64,000 nt of DNA from contig CALUJA010000004.1 in assembly GCA_944320845.1 (NCBI GenBank), positions 62,001 through 126,000 of the forward strand. The letters are read 5' to 3'. Under the pieces are notes generated by a model. The model was not told the origin of the DNA. It worked only from the letters and a program-made list of their open reading frames with translations, and did not search any database. Shown in pieces: positions 10,390 to 20,099 of the stretch (position 1 is its first letter; each line of letters starts with the position of its first letter). The translations under genes and the position numbers were made by a program. The stretch is from an uncultured Phocaeicola sp. Lineage in GTDB: Bacteria; Bacteroidota; Bacteroidia; Bacteroidales; Bacteroidaceae.

Positions 10390-12336
10390 TTATCTGTTAC
10401 AAATCAAGACTCCTCCATTACATGGAATGAACAAGTCCACTTCCTTTTTTTTATTTATCTTTTTTATCTTGACACTTCCTTTCAGTTCTTTATCATCCGT
10501 ATAAAACGCAAGCTCCTCGCCAGATTCAAACATTGGAAGAGCCACCTTAATCTTCAACGGCTCTTTCTCCGCATTGATTCCCGCCACATACCAAGTATCT
10601 TCATGGCGGCGCGCCAATACGACATACTTACCCGGATAGCCGTCGATGAAGCGAACTTCGTCCCAAGTGGTAGGAACCTGCTTCATAAAATCAATCGCCC
10701 AGGCGGGAGCATCGGTCAAATTATTCGGTGCCAGGGCAAAATGCTGTACCGGACTTTGAAACAAAACAGCCGTAGCCAAAGCAAATACATCGGATGTCAC
10801 TCTCCGGCTTCCCCCCGGCTGATTCTTCACATTATAATAACGGTTCAGAGTGCTTCCTCCAAAGTCCATGCTGCCCACCGTATTGCGGATAAACGGATGC
10901 AGGCAGGCATTAAAAGCCTCAGCATCGCAACTTCCCTGCGAGAAATTCATGTTCTCGCTGGCCAGAACCGCCTCACTGGAAGCATAGTTCGGGTACATAC
11001 GCTCCCAACCGCGGGGCAATGTGCACCCATGGAAAATCACCAGCAATCCATAGTCATTGGCATCTGCCAGTATATCCTCATAAAGCTGCATGGTGACCTG
11101 TTTGTCACTGCCGATAAAGTCTACCTTTATCCCTCTAATGCCGATGCTCTTCATCCATTTCATCTCTTTCCGGCGGGTTATGATATTTCCCATCCTGCCT
11201 CTCGGCCCTTGCGGAGCATCATTCCAATAGCCGTTTGAATTATACCACAGATACAAAGCCACGTTTTTAGTACGGGCATAACGAGCCAGTTCCTCTATCT
11301 TTTCATAACCGACACGCGTATCCCACAAAGCATCAACCAGAACCGACTGATATCCCATCGCGGCACAAAAATCAATATAACGCTTCTGGTCGTCGTAAGT
11401 CATGCTTGCATCTCCCCCTATAATCCAGCTCCATGTGCCGCAGCCATACTGATACGGCTGGGATGCCTCATACAACGGAGCAACCAAATCGAAGGAAACG
11501 GTCGTTTCGACAATAGGAGCCAATGTCCGGCCTACTGTAATCGTACGCCAGGGTGTCTCTCCCGGAAGCGCAATGCCGGGACAAACCGTACCGTTTCCAT
11601 TATATTCGCCTTCTTGCGGATAGCCTACCGTATACAGCCCGTCAGCATGACCAATCAGGCGGCTCGCGCAATATCGGCTGTTCACCCCGGTCTCGGAAAT
11701 CAATACCCAGCCCTTATCCGAGTTCTTAAACAGGCAAGGGAAAGTATATCCTTGTCCCCAACCGTTTTTTCCCATTTCATCATCCGCCGTATAAGAGGTC
11801 TCATAGCTGGGAGAGGTACGGGCAAATCCGCCCATCGGCCCACTCTGCGGACAGAGAAAAGTAGTGCTTCCGCCGGGCAACACAAAGCCCGTCTTTTCTT
11901 CTTTCACCACACAACACAGGGTTCCCCCTTCCGGATAAACCTTATACTTAAAGGCAACATCCCGATTGCTTATCCGAAAAATCACATCAAGCACCGTTCT
12001 GCCCTGCTGCTGGAATGAACAGACGGCTTCTGTAGCCTGATAATGCACGCGGCTCTGCTTGATTGTCTGCAAGGCATAGGTCTCATCCACTTTATCCAGC
12101 TTCAAATCACCGCTAAAGGATAGTCCCTGCGAAAAGTCGCCTATATCCGTCACCAGTCCCAAAGGGGACTTTTCCAAAAATGCCACTCCATCATAACTCA
12201 CTTGATAAGAAGGCGCGCCTCCTTCATCCGATACCACAACCTGCAAATGTCCGTCAGGACTGGAAAACTTCCAGTCGGCCGCATGAAGAGTCAGGCATCC
12301 TCCCAAAGCCACAACCAACAACAACTGTTTTTTCAT
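10390..12336 (-). CDS. GH97 glycoside hydrolase, probable retaining alpha-galactosidase type
   Basis: Secreted enzyme with a GH97 N-terminal beta-sandwich, a (beta/alpha)8 barrel and a C-terminal sheet. The start at 12336 (MKKQLLLVVALGG) is chosen because it gives a signal peptide; an open frame extends 16 codons further but into the leader. Barrel motifs include LYLWYNSNGYWN, GIKVDFIGSD and FHGCTLPRGWERMYPN. GH97 has inverting alpha-glucosidases (SusB-like) and retaining enzymes with an Asp nucleophile. Asp406 in GIKVDF sits where the retaining nucleophile is expected, so alpha-galactosidase or a related specificity is favoured. This is an inference from family knowledge, not proof. A second GH97 is encoded at 21935-23851. 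Confidence 0.85.
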   Translation of the reverse strand: MKKQLLLVVALGGCLTLHAADWKFSSPDGHLQVVVSDEGGAPSYQVSYDGVAFLEKSPLGLVTDIGDFSQGLSFSGDLKLDKVDETYALQTIKQSRVHYQATEAVCSFQQQGRTVLDVIFRISNRDVAFKYKVYPEGGTLCCVVKEEKTGFVLPGGSTTFLCPQSGPMGGFARTSPSYETSYTADDEMGKNGWGQGYTFPCLFKNSDKGWVLISETGVNSRYCASRLIGHADGLYTVGYPQEGEYNGNGTVCPGIALPGETPWRTITVGRTLAPIVETTVSFDLVAPLYEASQPYQYGCGTWSWIIGGDASMTYDDQKRYIDFCAAMGYQSVLVDALWDTRVGYEKIEELARYARTKNVALYLWYNSNGYWNDAPQGPRGRMGNIITRRKEMKWMKSIGIRGIKVDFIGSDKQVTMQLYEDILADANDYGLLVIFHGCTLPRGWERMYPNYASSEAVLASENMNFSQGSCDAEAFNACLHPFIRNTVGSMDFGGSTLNRYYNVKNQPGGSRRVTSDVFALATAVLFQSPVQHFALAPNNLTDAPAWAIDFMKQVPTTWDEVRFIDGYPGKYVVLARRHEDTWYVAGINAEKEPLKIKVALPMFESGEELAFYTDDKELKGSVKIKKINKKKEVDLFIPCNGGVLICNR

Positions 12337-12376
12337 TCTTACTCCAAATAATTCGTCCATATATCCACTACGGTTC

Positions 12377-12406
12377 ACCGCCATGAAACCATATCTTCAT
12401 GGCGGT
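12377..12406. repeat. Perfect inverted repeat inside the xylan operon
   Basis: ACCGCCATGAA (12377-12387) and TTCATGGCGGT (12396-12406) form a perfect 11-bp stem with an 8-base loop. It lies in the only sizeable gap (116 bases) within the ten-gene minus-strand operon, between GH127/146 and GH97. No T-run follows on the minus strand, so it looks more like an mRNA processing or stability hairpin than a terminator. Confidence 0.7.
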
Positions 12407-12452
12407 AAAACCTTCATTTCGCCTTATAAAAGATTTCTTTTATCCCACAAAC

Positions 12453-14831
12453 TCATTTCTTCAACAGACGGATAAAGAATATGCCTCCCACTATCTTTCC
12501 CGGTTTGGGGCGGAACATGACATTTATCTCCTGCTTACCGTCCAGCATGGCCGAGGGAATGGAATATTCCACATTGACAAACTCCCGTCGGTTCCACTTT
12601 CCGACCAGATTTTCCGAAGCCAGCACCTTTCCGTCGACCAAGATATCAAACTCTCTGTCGGCGGTCTCGTTGCCCCAGTAACGTATCATCAGCGACAAAT
12701 CCCTTTTCCCGCCGGTAGAAAGCGTATAGCCGAAGTATCCTCCGTCGCGAGCATCGCGCCAGGCTTCCCCTTCAAAATTTCCTTTCGTCGAGTTTTCCGA
12801 CACCATCTGGTGGTCAATTTCCGGCTGTTGCTCGCCCGTGGCAACGGCATCCACCGTGCGCCTATCCAACGCAATGCGCTTTTCTTCCTCCTTTTTCATC
12901 GCATCCTGATAGCGCGCATACCCTTCTTCATTCATCGAAAGCCAATAGATAGCGTAGCGGGAATCATGGATGCCGTAGAAAGGCTCAAGCATAACCTCCT
13001 GTTTCCCCTGCGGCACACGGAACAGTCCCGGCACGGTATAACAGAGCGGCTTGCCCTCAACCGGAATCATGTGGTTCAGTTTCTCTACGATGTCCTTACG
13101 CTCTCCGATGATGAAAGGGGTTTCATAGACGGGCACAAGGGCTCCCGAAGCGATATGCCCCCAACGGCTGTCGTCTGCCACCAGACCGTCCAGATTTTCC
13201 GTTCCCATCCGTGCCCCCAACAGAATCGGGCCGCGCATGATGGCTATGTATTCCGAAACATTGGGCAGTTCTTCCACTTCCACATGCATGGGAGTCTGGA
13301 TTTCTACAAGGTCTCCATCCTTCCATTCACGGTCAATACATACGTATGAAGAAGACTCCGACTGTGAAGCATACTCTTTTCCGCCGCAAACCACCTTCAT
13401 CTCCGAATTCTTCACCCATCCCGGATGACGCACCAACAGCTTGAAGCGTTTCTTCCCTTCTACCGAAACCGTTATCCGGCTTCCTTCCTCTACCGGAAAG
13501 CGCGTATCCTGGCGCAGCCGGATGCCCGCTTCCTTCCAGTTCAGTTCCGAAGCGACAAACAGATTGACAAACAAGGAATCATGCGCATGCGTGTAAATAA
13601 ACTCTCCATACTTTCCATGATTCTCCATACCCGTACCGACACAACACCACATGGCCTTGTTCGGAGCGGAATAAACCCGATAATGCGCCGGACGTGCGGA
13701 AGTAAAATACACATAACCGCCATGCTCCGGATGTTGGGTAGAAAGAATATGGTTAAACAAAGCGCGCTCATAAAAATCTGCATATCCCGCAGACGGATGC
13801 ATGCGGAACAAACCTTCCGTCAGCTTCAGCATATTATAGGTATTGCAGGATTCAGGCCCCTCCCGCTCTTCTACATAGCTCCGGCAGTCCTCTTTCGCCG
13901 CAAAATGTTCCCGGCGACTGTTTCCTCCGAAAGCAAGCGAACGGTTGTCGACCACCGTATGCCAGAAGAAAGAGGCCGCATCTTCATATGTCCGGTTATG
14001 GTCAAGCTCCGCTATCCTCTGATAGCCGATGGCTTTGGGCACTTGCGTATTGGCATGCTTGTTGTCCAGATTGTCGATTCCTGCCGCCATACTGTCAAGC
14101 AGCCAGTGGTGGGAAAAGCGCTTGGCCGCATCCAGATATTTCTTGTCCTGTGTCATCTGATAGGCATCTGCATACACTTCATCCATTCCACCGAATTCAT
14201 TTTCCAACATCTGCTCCATCTGCTCGTCGCTCAGCGGCGTGATAACGGTCAGTCCCCAGTCGCATAACTTCAGAAACATCTGCCGGGCGTCTTCGTTCCC
14301 TGCATACAACCAGGCATCTCGCAGTCCGGCAAACATTTTATGCACATTATACCACGGAGCCCAATACTTCCATATCGCCCCTACATTCCCTTTTTTTATT
14401 TCGTTCCACAAGGCCATCCCGTTCGGAATACCTCCAATATATCCGCCGGTCTTGTCCTGACATTTCTTTAATTCAGACAACATATACTCCAGACGACGCC
14501 CGCACTCTTCATTTCCTGTAGAAGCGTAATGGATGGCCAAAGCAGACAGATAATGTCCGCCTACATGTCCGTCCAGTCCCTCCCAATTCGGAAAGACATC
14601 CGCCTTCATCGGCAGTCCGGCCTCCTTCAAAAAGGGAGCCAACAAGCGGTCTGTATCATATTGCAGCAGCACACCGACATTCAAGTCCTGTGCATGCTTG
14701 AAAGGCCCGTCCAAAAGCGTCACTTCATTTAAAGGAAAAGTATTCGGATACAGCTTATCCTGTGCATACAAATCCTTTCCCCATAAAAAACTCATCCCCA
14801 AAATCCCTAAAATCAAAGTTCTGCTTTTCAT
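12453..14831 (-). CDS. GH127/GH146-type beta-L-arabinofuranosidase (DUF1680)
   Basis: Cysteine-dependent, zinc-containing exo-arabinosidase, 792 residues with a signal peptide (LYAQ). The fold is an (alpha/alpha)6 barrel followed by beta-sandwich domains. Glu327 and Cys329 (ESCNTYNML) and Cys396/Cys397 (WCCVGTGMENH) match the zinc ligands and cysteine nucleophile described for the bifidobacterial GH127 enzyme HypBA1. The related GH146 family in Bacteroides shares these residues, and sequence alone by eye does not separate the two. The start at 14831 leaves 7 bases after the GH43 stop; the open frame upstream would overlap that gene and lacks a signal peptide. Confidence 0.88.
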   Translation of the reverse strand: MKSRTLILGILGMSFLWGKDLYAQDKLYPNTFPLNEVTLLDGPFKHAQDLNVGVLLQYDTDRLLAPFLKEAGLPMKADVFPNWEGLDGHVGGHYLSALAIHYASTGNEECGRRLEYMLSELKKCQDKTGGYIGGIPNGMALWNEIKKGNVGAIWKYWAPWYNVHKMFAGLRDAWLYAGNEDARQMFLKLCDWGLTVITPLSDEQMEQMLENEFGGMDEVYADAYQMTQDKKYLDAAKRFSHHWLLDSMAAGIDNLDNKHANTQVPKAIGYQRIAELDHNRTYEDAASFFWHTVVDNRSLAFGGNSRREHFAAKEDCRSYVEEREGPESCNTYNMLKLTEGLFRMHPSAGYADFYERALFNHILSTQHPEHGGYVYFTSARPAHYRVYSAPNKAMWCCVGTGMENHGKYGEFIYTHAHDSLFVNLFVASELNWKEAGIRLRQDTRFPVEEGSRITVSVEGKKRFKLLVRHPGWVKNSEMKVVCGGKEYASQSESSSYVCIDREWKDGDLVEIQTPMHVEVEELPNVSEYIAIMRGPILLGARMGTENLDGLVADDSRWGHIASGALVPVYETPFIIGERKDIVEKLNHMIPVEGKPLCYTVPGLFRVPQGKQEVMLEPFYGIHDSRYAIYWLSMNEEGYARYQDAMKKEEEKRIALDRRTVDAVATGEQQPEIDHQMVSENSTKGNFEGEAWRDARDGGYFGYTLSTGGKRDLSLMIRYWGNETADREFDILVDGKVLASENLVGKWNRREFVNVEYSIPSAMLDGKQEINVMFRPKPGKIVGGIFFIRLLKK

Positions 14832-14838
14832 TTTGTCT

Positions 14839-16449
14839 TTATTTAATCCGCTTATAATCGAAGAAATCCACATCTACATATCCGCCAAGATTTTTTGTGG
14901 CATAGTTGAAAATCGCATATTTGGTTCCCATAAACAGGCGGCGGTAGTCGAATATCATCTTAAAGTCTGTTCCCATCTTCTTCCAATCCTTATTATCCAG
15001 ACTGTAATAAAAGGTGGCAATATCCCGATTCACACGAAAATCGCCGTCAATCCTCAGGTAAACGACATCTTTCGTCAGTTCAATCCGTTCCTTTTCTTCT
15101 GTCTTAACTCCTGTCACGGCCTTGTCAGAATCGCGCAAGCTCACTACATTCGTTGACATCGTAAGGTATTTCCTCCCGTTTTCAGCTATGACAGACAGCA
15201 GGCCGGCATCTCCATTAAAGGCACTAAACCCTGCCACATCACCATCCTTCATGTGTGAAACATCCAGTGAGACCACGGCCGAACACTCCGGCCCCTCCAT
15301 CCGTTGAGTCAGAGTGTTAGGAGCCCAGAAAAGATTTTCCACAACCCGGCTGGTCTTTAAGCGCAGATATCCCGGGCGTTCGCTCAGTGACCAAGCTTCG
15401 TTGACCGGGTTATGATTCCACTGCCAATTAATCTTCATCTCCTTTTCACCAAAATCATCGCTTACTACCAATGGCATCTCCCTGCCTCCCTGAACGGGCT
15501 TTTCCATCACTTCGGGTACGTTCCCGTTCTCGTCTCCCAGTATCGGCCATCCATCTTTCCACCGGCAAGGCATCAATGTCAATACACGACCGACTCCTCC
15601 CCGATCCTGAAAAATCACTCCATACCAGTTTCCTTTTGCATCATCCACTATACACCCCTGTCCTACATACGGGAATCCCGCAAAAGCGGATTCCAATATA
15701 ACTTTTTTTTCATAAGGACCTGTTATCTTGTCTGCCCTATAGCAAACCTGCCGACGCTTACCACCCGCCGGCCATGATATCATAAGCAAATAATATTTTC
15801 CATTATGCTTAATGACACGGCTGCCTTCCAACAAACCTGTTTCCGACTCATCCCTTTCAAATATTTTCATATCAACTCCTCCCGGCTGCACATCGGTCAA
15901 ATCCGATTTCAATTCGCGCAACTGTCCGGTTCCATAGAATACATACACGCGCCCGTCATCGTCAAAAAACAAAGAGGCATCGTGAAAATGAGGTGTACGG
16001 GCTACAAGCTCCCATTTTCCTTTAGGGTCATCCGTCGTATAGACATATCCCCGGAAAGGTTTGTCATTGGGAGAAAAGTAGGCATAAAACTTCCCATCGT
16101 GATAACGAATGGAGGTAGCCCACTGCCCACGCCCATAAGCCGTACATCCGTTCAAGTCATAATTGGGCGTATCCGTCAATCTATCGAACAAATAACTAAC
16201 AATCTCCCAATTTACCAAGTCTTTTGAATGCATAATGGGCGCACCCGGCATCAGGTGCATGGTGGTGCTGACCAAATAGAAATCGTCTCCCACCCGGATT
16301 ACATCAGGGTCGGGGACATCGCTCCACAGCATCGGGTTCGTAAAAGTCCCGTCCCCATTATCACTTGACTGCGCCCGCACGGACAATGTTACCGACAGGA
16401 AACAGAAAGTCATCAGAATCAAAAAGAAGCAACGTGCTTTCATAATCAT
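14839..16449 (-). CDS. GH43 glycosidase with C-terminal beta-sandwich
   Basis: Secreted beta-propeller enzyme of 536 residues, likely alpha-L-arabinofuranosidase or beta-xylosidase. The propeller begins at NPMLWSDVPDPDVIRVGD (base Asp47). The modulator Asp is in HDASLFFDDDG and the acid Glu in LLEGSRVIKHNGKYY. From about residue 330 a beta-sandwich of the type found in XynB-like GH43 proteins begins (DDFGEKEMKINWQWNHNP) and ends VDVDFFDYKRIK. An ATG two codons downstream (16443) is an equally good start. The gene lies two bases after the GH95 stop, indicating tight operon structure. Confidence 0.87.
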   Translation of the reverse strand: MIMKARCFFLILMTFCFLSVTLSVRAQSSDNGDGTFTNPMLWSDVPDPDVIRVGDDFYLVSTTMHLMPGAPIMHSKDLVNWEIVSYLFDRLTDTPNYDLNGCTAYGRGQWATSIRYHDGKFYAYFSPNDKPFRGYVYTTDDPKGKWELVARTPHFHDASLFFDDDGRVYVFYGTGQLRELKSDLTDVQPGGVDMKIFERDESETGLLEGSRVIKHNGKYYLLMISWPAGGKRRQVCYRADKITGPYEKKVILESAFAGFPYVGQGCIVDDAKGNWYGVIFQDRGGVGRVLTLMPCRWKDGWPILGDENGNVPEVMEKPVQGGREMPLVVSDDFGEKEMKINWQWNHNPVNEAWSLSERPGYLRLKTSRVVENLFWAPNTLTQRMEGPECSAVVSLDVSHMKDGDVAGFSAFNGDAGLLSVIAENGRKYLTMSTNVVSLRDSDKAVTGVKTEEKERIELTKDVVYLRIDGDFRVNRDIATFYYSLDNKDWKKMGTDFKMIFDYRRLFMGTKYAIFNYATKNLGGYVDVDFFDYKRIK

Positions 16450-16450
16450 A

Positions 16451-18892
16451 TTAATTTCGAGTTACATAATAATCTTTCCCTGCCTCCGTCTCTATATCAT
16501 ATTCATAAATGCGATATAATATAGGCTCTTGCGGACAAGCAAGTTCTTTTGATACCAAAGGTTTCTTGATGACGGCCGGAGCGTACAGAGGATTCGGACA
16601 TTCTCCCACCGCCTTCTTCAAGCCTTCTCCCTTCAACGGGACATAAGAACGGAGTCTCAACACTCCTCCTATGCGTGAATGAATCTTTGCTTCGCGCAAC
16701 TGTGCGCCATCCCATTTCATATCCACGACAAACCCGCCGCGAGCCACCAGACCATCCACACTTCCCTCGCGCCACACATCGGGCAAAGCCGGGAGTAAAT
16801 GAACAGCCCCGTCGTGGCTTTGCAGCAACATTTCGGCAACACCTGCCGTATAGCCAAAGTTCCCGTCAATCTGGAAAGGCGGATGGGCATCAAACAGATT
16901 GGGATAGGTGCGCCCGTCAGGATATTCCCGCATCATACGGTCATTAGGAAGTAAGCGAATCATATTCTGGACGATTCGAAAAGCATGGTTTCCGTCCAAC
17001 ATACGCGCCCAGAAATTAATCTTCCAACCGATACTCCACCCTGTAGCCATATCCCCGCGCTGTATCAGCGTATTTTTTGCTGCCTGGAATAATTCCGGAT
17101 TGAGCAAGGGAGAAATCTGGTTGCTCGGATACAAACCATATAAATGAGAGATATGCCGGTGCTCGTCTCTCGGATTATCCAAATCCTCCAACCATTCCTG
17201 CAACTGATTATACCGTCCAATCTGCATCGGAGGAAGCTTGCTTAGCATTCTTTTCAACGAATCCTGATAAGAAACATCCTCGCCCAAAATCCGTGCTGCC
17301 TGCAAGGTATTGTTCAATGCATCGAATGCTATCTGATTATCCATCGTGCAGCCAGCGGTTATGGAAGTTCCCACTCCATCCGGCCCATGCTCGGGAGAAA
17401 CAGACGGTACGGTCACCATCCATCCATAGCGGGGATGTTCGGTCAAAGTAGAAAGGAAAAAGTCTGCCGTCCCCTTCAACACCGGATAATACTGCTGCAG
17501 AAAAGCCTTGTCTCCCGTAAACAGATAATGCTGCCACAAGTGTTGGGCAATCCATGCGCCCCCGTTCGGCCAGAGTCCAGCATCAGCAAAATCAATCGGG
17601 CCCGTCACACGCCATAAATCTGTATTATGATGGGCAACCCATCCTTTAGCTCCATAAAGCATTTTAGCCGTTTCCTGCCCGGTTACCGACAAGTCTTTTG
17701 CCATTGCAAAAAGAGGCTCGTGAGTTTCCGAAAGGTTCGTCACCTCAGCAGGCCAATAGTTCATCTCCGCATTAATATTAATAGTATACTTACTGTCCCA
17801 AGGAGCATTGAGTTCCTTATTCCAAAGTCCCTGCAAGTTGGCGGGCTGCCCTCCCGGCTGCGAAGAAGAAATCAACAGATAACGCCCATACTGGAAGAGC
17901 AAGGCCGCCATTGACGGATCTTTTCCCTGATTGAAATTCTGAATGCGCAATACAGTCTCTTCCTTTGATGCCTCCGTTGCAGGCAGACATAAGCGCACAC
18001 GGCCGAACTGCTCCCGATATAATTCCGTATGCCTTGCCAATGCGTCTTCATAAGGCACTTTTACAGCCTCCTTCAGATAGCCTGAAGCGCGTTTTGAGGC
18101 ATTGCCACTCACATCCTGATAATTGACAAAGTTCGTTGCTGCAGAAATATAAATGGTAGCTTGGGTAGCTTCTTCCACAACCAGGCGTTCCTTTTCCTTT
18201 TTCAACTTGCCGTCTGTCTTTATCTGCGTGCGGCATTCGGCATGCAAAGCAGCCGGAACCTGCTCTTGCTCCACTCCTTTGCAGTTTAAGACCAAATCCT
18301 TACCTTTTACCTTAACGGTCGAAGGCAAAGGACAGCCGTATGATACCGAGAAGTTCAAGGCATCCGCCTTGTCTGCCTCTATATGCATGATGACCACATG
18401 ATCGGCAAACGAGGCGAACACCGTGCGTACATAAGTGACACCGTCCACTGTATAACGGGTCGTTGCCGTAGCATTTTCCAGATTCAAGTCCCTATAAAAA
18501 TCCGTAGCTTGTCCGTGTCCGGCAAAATCTATGAACAGACTCCCCAGCGGCAGGAAGCGCATCCCATGATGAGGAGTAAAGAAGTTTTTGTCAAGCAATC
18601 CCTGAGCCTCCTTGTTTTTCCCTTCGAATATCAGCCGACGCACCTTATCCAACACCGGAAGAGCATTGGGGTTATTGTTGTTATGGGGCGAACCCGCCCA
18701 AAATGTTTCCTCGTTCAACTGTAATTCTTCACGGGCCGTACCACCAAAAACCATAGCCCCCATGTGAGAATTGCCTACGGGAAGCGCTTCCGACCAACTG
18801 GCCGCAGGCTTACTATACCATAATTTTAAATCTTGCGCGTAGCCACATCCCGTCGCTACCAACAGCATCAGCGCCAGCAAACCCTTCTTCAT
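16451..18892 (-). CDS. GH95 alpha-L-fucosidase / alpha-galactosidase family enzyme
   Basis: Secreted inverting glycosidase of 813 residues with an N-terminal beta-domain, linker and (alpha/alpha)6 barrel. It opens with the family motif [20 protein letters not shown]. Barrel motifs include [12 protein letters not shown] (asparagines that activate water), [29 protein letters not shown] (carboxylate region) and [15 protein letters not shown] known GH95 enzyme of the Bacteroides ovatus corn-xylan locus removes L-galactose from xylan side chains. By analogy this may be an alpha-L-galactosidase rather than a fucosidase, an inference from context. ATG at 18892 is two bases after the CE1 stop; a GTG at 18898 is open too. 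Confidence 0.87.
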   Translation of the reverse strand: MKKGLLALMLLVATGCGYAQDLKLWYSKPAASWSEALPVGNSHMGAMVFGGTAREELQLNEETFWAGSPHNNNNPNALPVLDKVRRLIFEGKNKEAQGLLDKNFFTPHHGMRFLPLGSLFIDFAGHGQATDFYRDLNLENATATTRYTVDGVTYVRTVFASFADHVVIMHIEADKADALNFSVSYGCPLPSTVKVKGKDLVLNCKGVEQEQVPAALHAECRTQIKTDGKLKKEKERLVVEEATQATIYISAATNFVNYQDVSGNASKRASGYLKEAVKVPYEDALARHTELYREQFGRVRLCLPATEASKEETVLRIQNFNQGKDPSMAALLFQYGRYLLISSSQPGGQPANLQGLWNKELNAPWDSKYTININAEMNYWPAEVTNLSETHEPLFAMAKDLSVTGQETAKMLYGAKGWVAHHNTDLWRVTGPIDFADAGLWPNGGAWIAQHLWQHYLFTGDKAFLQQYYPVLKGTADFFLSTLTEHPRYGWMVTVPSVSPEHGPDGVGTSITAGCTMDNQIAFDALNNTLQAARILGEDVSYQDSLKRMLSKLPPMQIGRYNQLQEWLEDLDNPRDEHRHISHLYGLYPSNQISPLLNPELFQAAKNTLIQRGDMATGWSIGWKINFWARMLDGNHAFRIVQNMIRLLPNDRMMREYPDGRTYPNLFDAHPPFQIDGNFGYTAGVAEMLLQSHDGAVHLLPALPDVWREGSVDGLVARGGFVVDMKWDGAQLREAKIHSRIGGVLRLRSYVPLKGEGLKKAVGECPNPLYAPAVIKKPLVSKELACPQEPILYRIYEYDIETEAGKDYYVTRN

Positions 18893-18894
18893 AA

Positions 18895-19761
18895 TCACCG
18901 GTTAAAAGCGTTTGAAACGAAAGACAGACATTTATATAAAGCAGAATGCCAATATTCCCAGTCGTGTCCGCCGTCGCGCACACGGAACTGGCACGGTATC
19001 CCCGCATTGCGCATGGCCTGAAAAAACTCGATGTTGCGGTCGAGCAAAAAATCATCGTCCCCGCAGTCAACAAACCAGGCAACCGTCCGCAGCCCGGCTT
19101 TGGTCTGTTCGTCGGCCTGCAAGACAAAGTCAATGCAACTGTGCTCTATTACCGAACGTGTCAAGATAGCCAGCTTGTCGTCCGGATTCTCAAATCTCGC
19201 CGCGCCTTGCTTAGGAATAGACATCAGCGCGCTCATGGCATAAACCGCCGAGAACTTGTCACTATGCCACAGTCCATAGGCAGTCGCGCCTCCGCCTCCC
19301 ATAGACAAACCGGCGACTGCCCGGTGTCGTTTGTCACCTTTCACCCTATACATCTTCTCCACATGAGGCAGGAATTCTTCATAAAAGAAAGTTTCATACT
19401 TCCACCCCGGCATATCAAAATATCCGTTCCAAATATTCTTATAGATATCTCCCCCTGCATTGGGCATAATGATGACCATTTCTTCGGCCTCTCCGCTCGC
19501 AATCAAACGGTCGGCCACCTCCTGCAAATGCCCGCGCCCTGCCCAGTCCAGATTGGTTTGCGACATGCCATGCAGCAGGTAAAGCACCGGATATGTCCGC
19601 CCGGCATCCTGATCGAAAGAAGGCGGCAGATATACCGTATATGCCCTATCATCATTCAATACTTTACTAAATACCGTATCGGTCAAAATTTTACTACGGG
19701 AATAAGCCGTTTGGACCATAGCCATAAAAAGAATGGCCAATAAGAAAAAATGTTTTTTCAT
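18895..19761 (-). CDS. Secreted CE1-type esterase, first gene of the xylan operon
   Basis: Alpha/beta-hydrolase of 288 residues with signal peptide ([21 protein letters not shown]). The oxyanion region is [14 protein letters not shown], the nucleophile elbow GLSMGGGG (Ser153), the acid in CGDDDF and the base in GGHDWEYW. Its layout matches the second CE1 of the operon but the cap regions differ ([11 protein letters not shown] here, NADHWRYED there), suggesting different ester substrates such as feruloyl versus acetyl. The start at 19761 lies 26 bases from the -7 promoter element at 19787-19794. An open frame extends 16 codons upstream but overlaps that element. Confidence 0.85.
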   Translation of the reverse strand: MKKHFFLLAILFMAMVQTAYSRSKILTDTVFSKVLNDDRAYTVYLPPSFDQDAGRTYPVLYLLHGMSQTNLDWAGRGHLQEVADRLIASGEAEEMVIIMPNAGGDIYKNIWNGYFDMPGWKYETFFYEEFLPHVEKMYRVKGDKRHRAVAGLSMGGGGATAYGLWHSDKFSAVYAMSALMSIPKQGAARFENPDDKLAILTRSVIEHSCIDFVLQADEQTKAGLRTVAWFVDCGDDDFLLDRNIEFFQAMRNAGIPCQFRVRDGGHDWEYWHSALYKCLSFVSNAFNR

Positions 19762-19786
19762 AGGATGCCGTTTTTTATTGTTCAAG

Positions 19787-19818
19787 CAAAAGTAACGATG
19801 TACGCGCAAAACGGCAAA
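19787..19818 (-). promoter_or_regulatory. Promoter of the ten-gene xylan operon
   Basis: On the minus strand, TTTG (19818 to 19815) is followed after exactly 20 bases by TACTTTTG (19794 to 19787). This matches the Bacteroides -33/-7 consensus TTTG ... TAnnTTTG. Transcription should start near 19781, giving a leader of about 20 bases before the CE1 ATG. Confidence 0.7.
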
Positions 19819-20045
19819 CTTATTCGATACAGATATTTATACCTACGTTACAAATCCTGCCTATTACGTTTCGCAATCATACATTTTCCACCTTCAAATG
19901 TAATATATCCTCTCATGCATACATCAAAATCAGCATAGGAAAAGCTCCACTTTACAGGTGTCTCCCGCAGCCTCCCCGCAGCCCGTATGTAACATAGATT
20001 ACAAAAACTGAAACAAGAGCCTTATCCGATTTCCGTATTATCCCT

Positions 20046-20053
20046 TATCTTTG
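20046..20053 (+). promoter_or_regulatory. -7 promoter element for GH43/GH97 pair
   Basis: TATCTTTG matches TAnnTTTG. No clear TTTG is found about 20 bases upstream, so activation by a regulator is plausible. The predicted transcript start is near 20059, about 40 bases before the ATG. Confidence 0.5.
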
Positions 20054-20099
20054 CACCAATTCAATACCATTAAAAATGTTTCATAAATAAAGAAAAGCC

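Larger units (their letters stand above)
19762..20099. other. Divergent control region of the xylan locus
   Basis: A 338-base AT-rich gap between the divergent CE1 and GH43 genes. It carries a promoter in each direction. It also has four copies of the pentamer TTACA/TGTAA (19848, 19899, 19988, 19999), the last two forming an inverted repeat with a 6-base spacer. No open frame of note is present. The pentamers are candidates for regulator contact sites but could be chance in AT-rich DNA. Confidence 0.5.
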
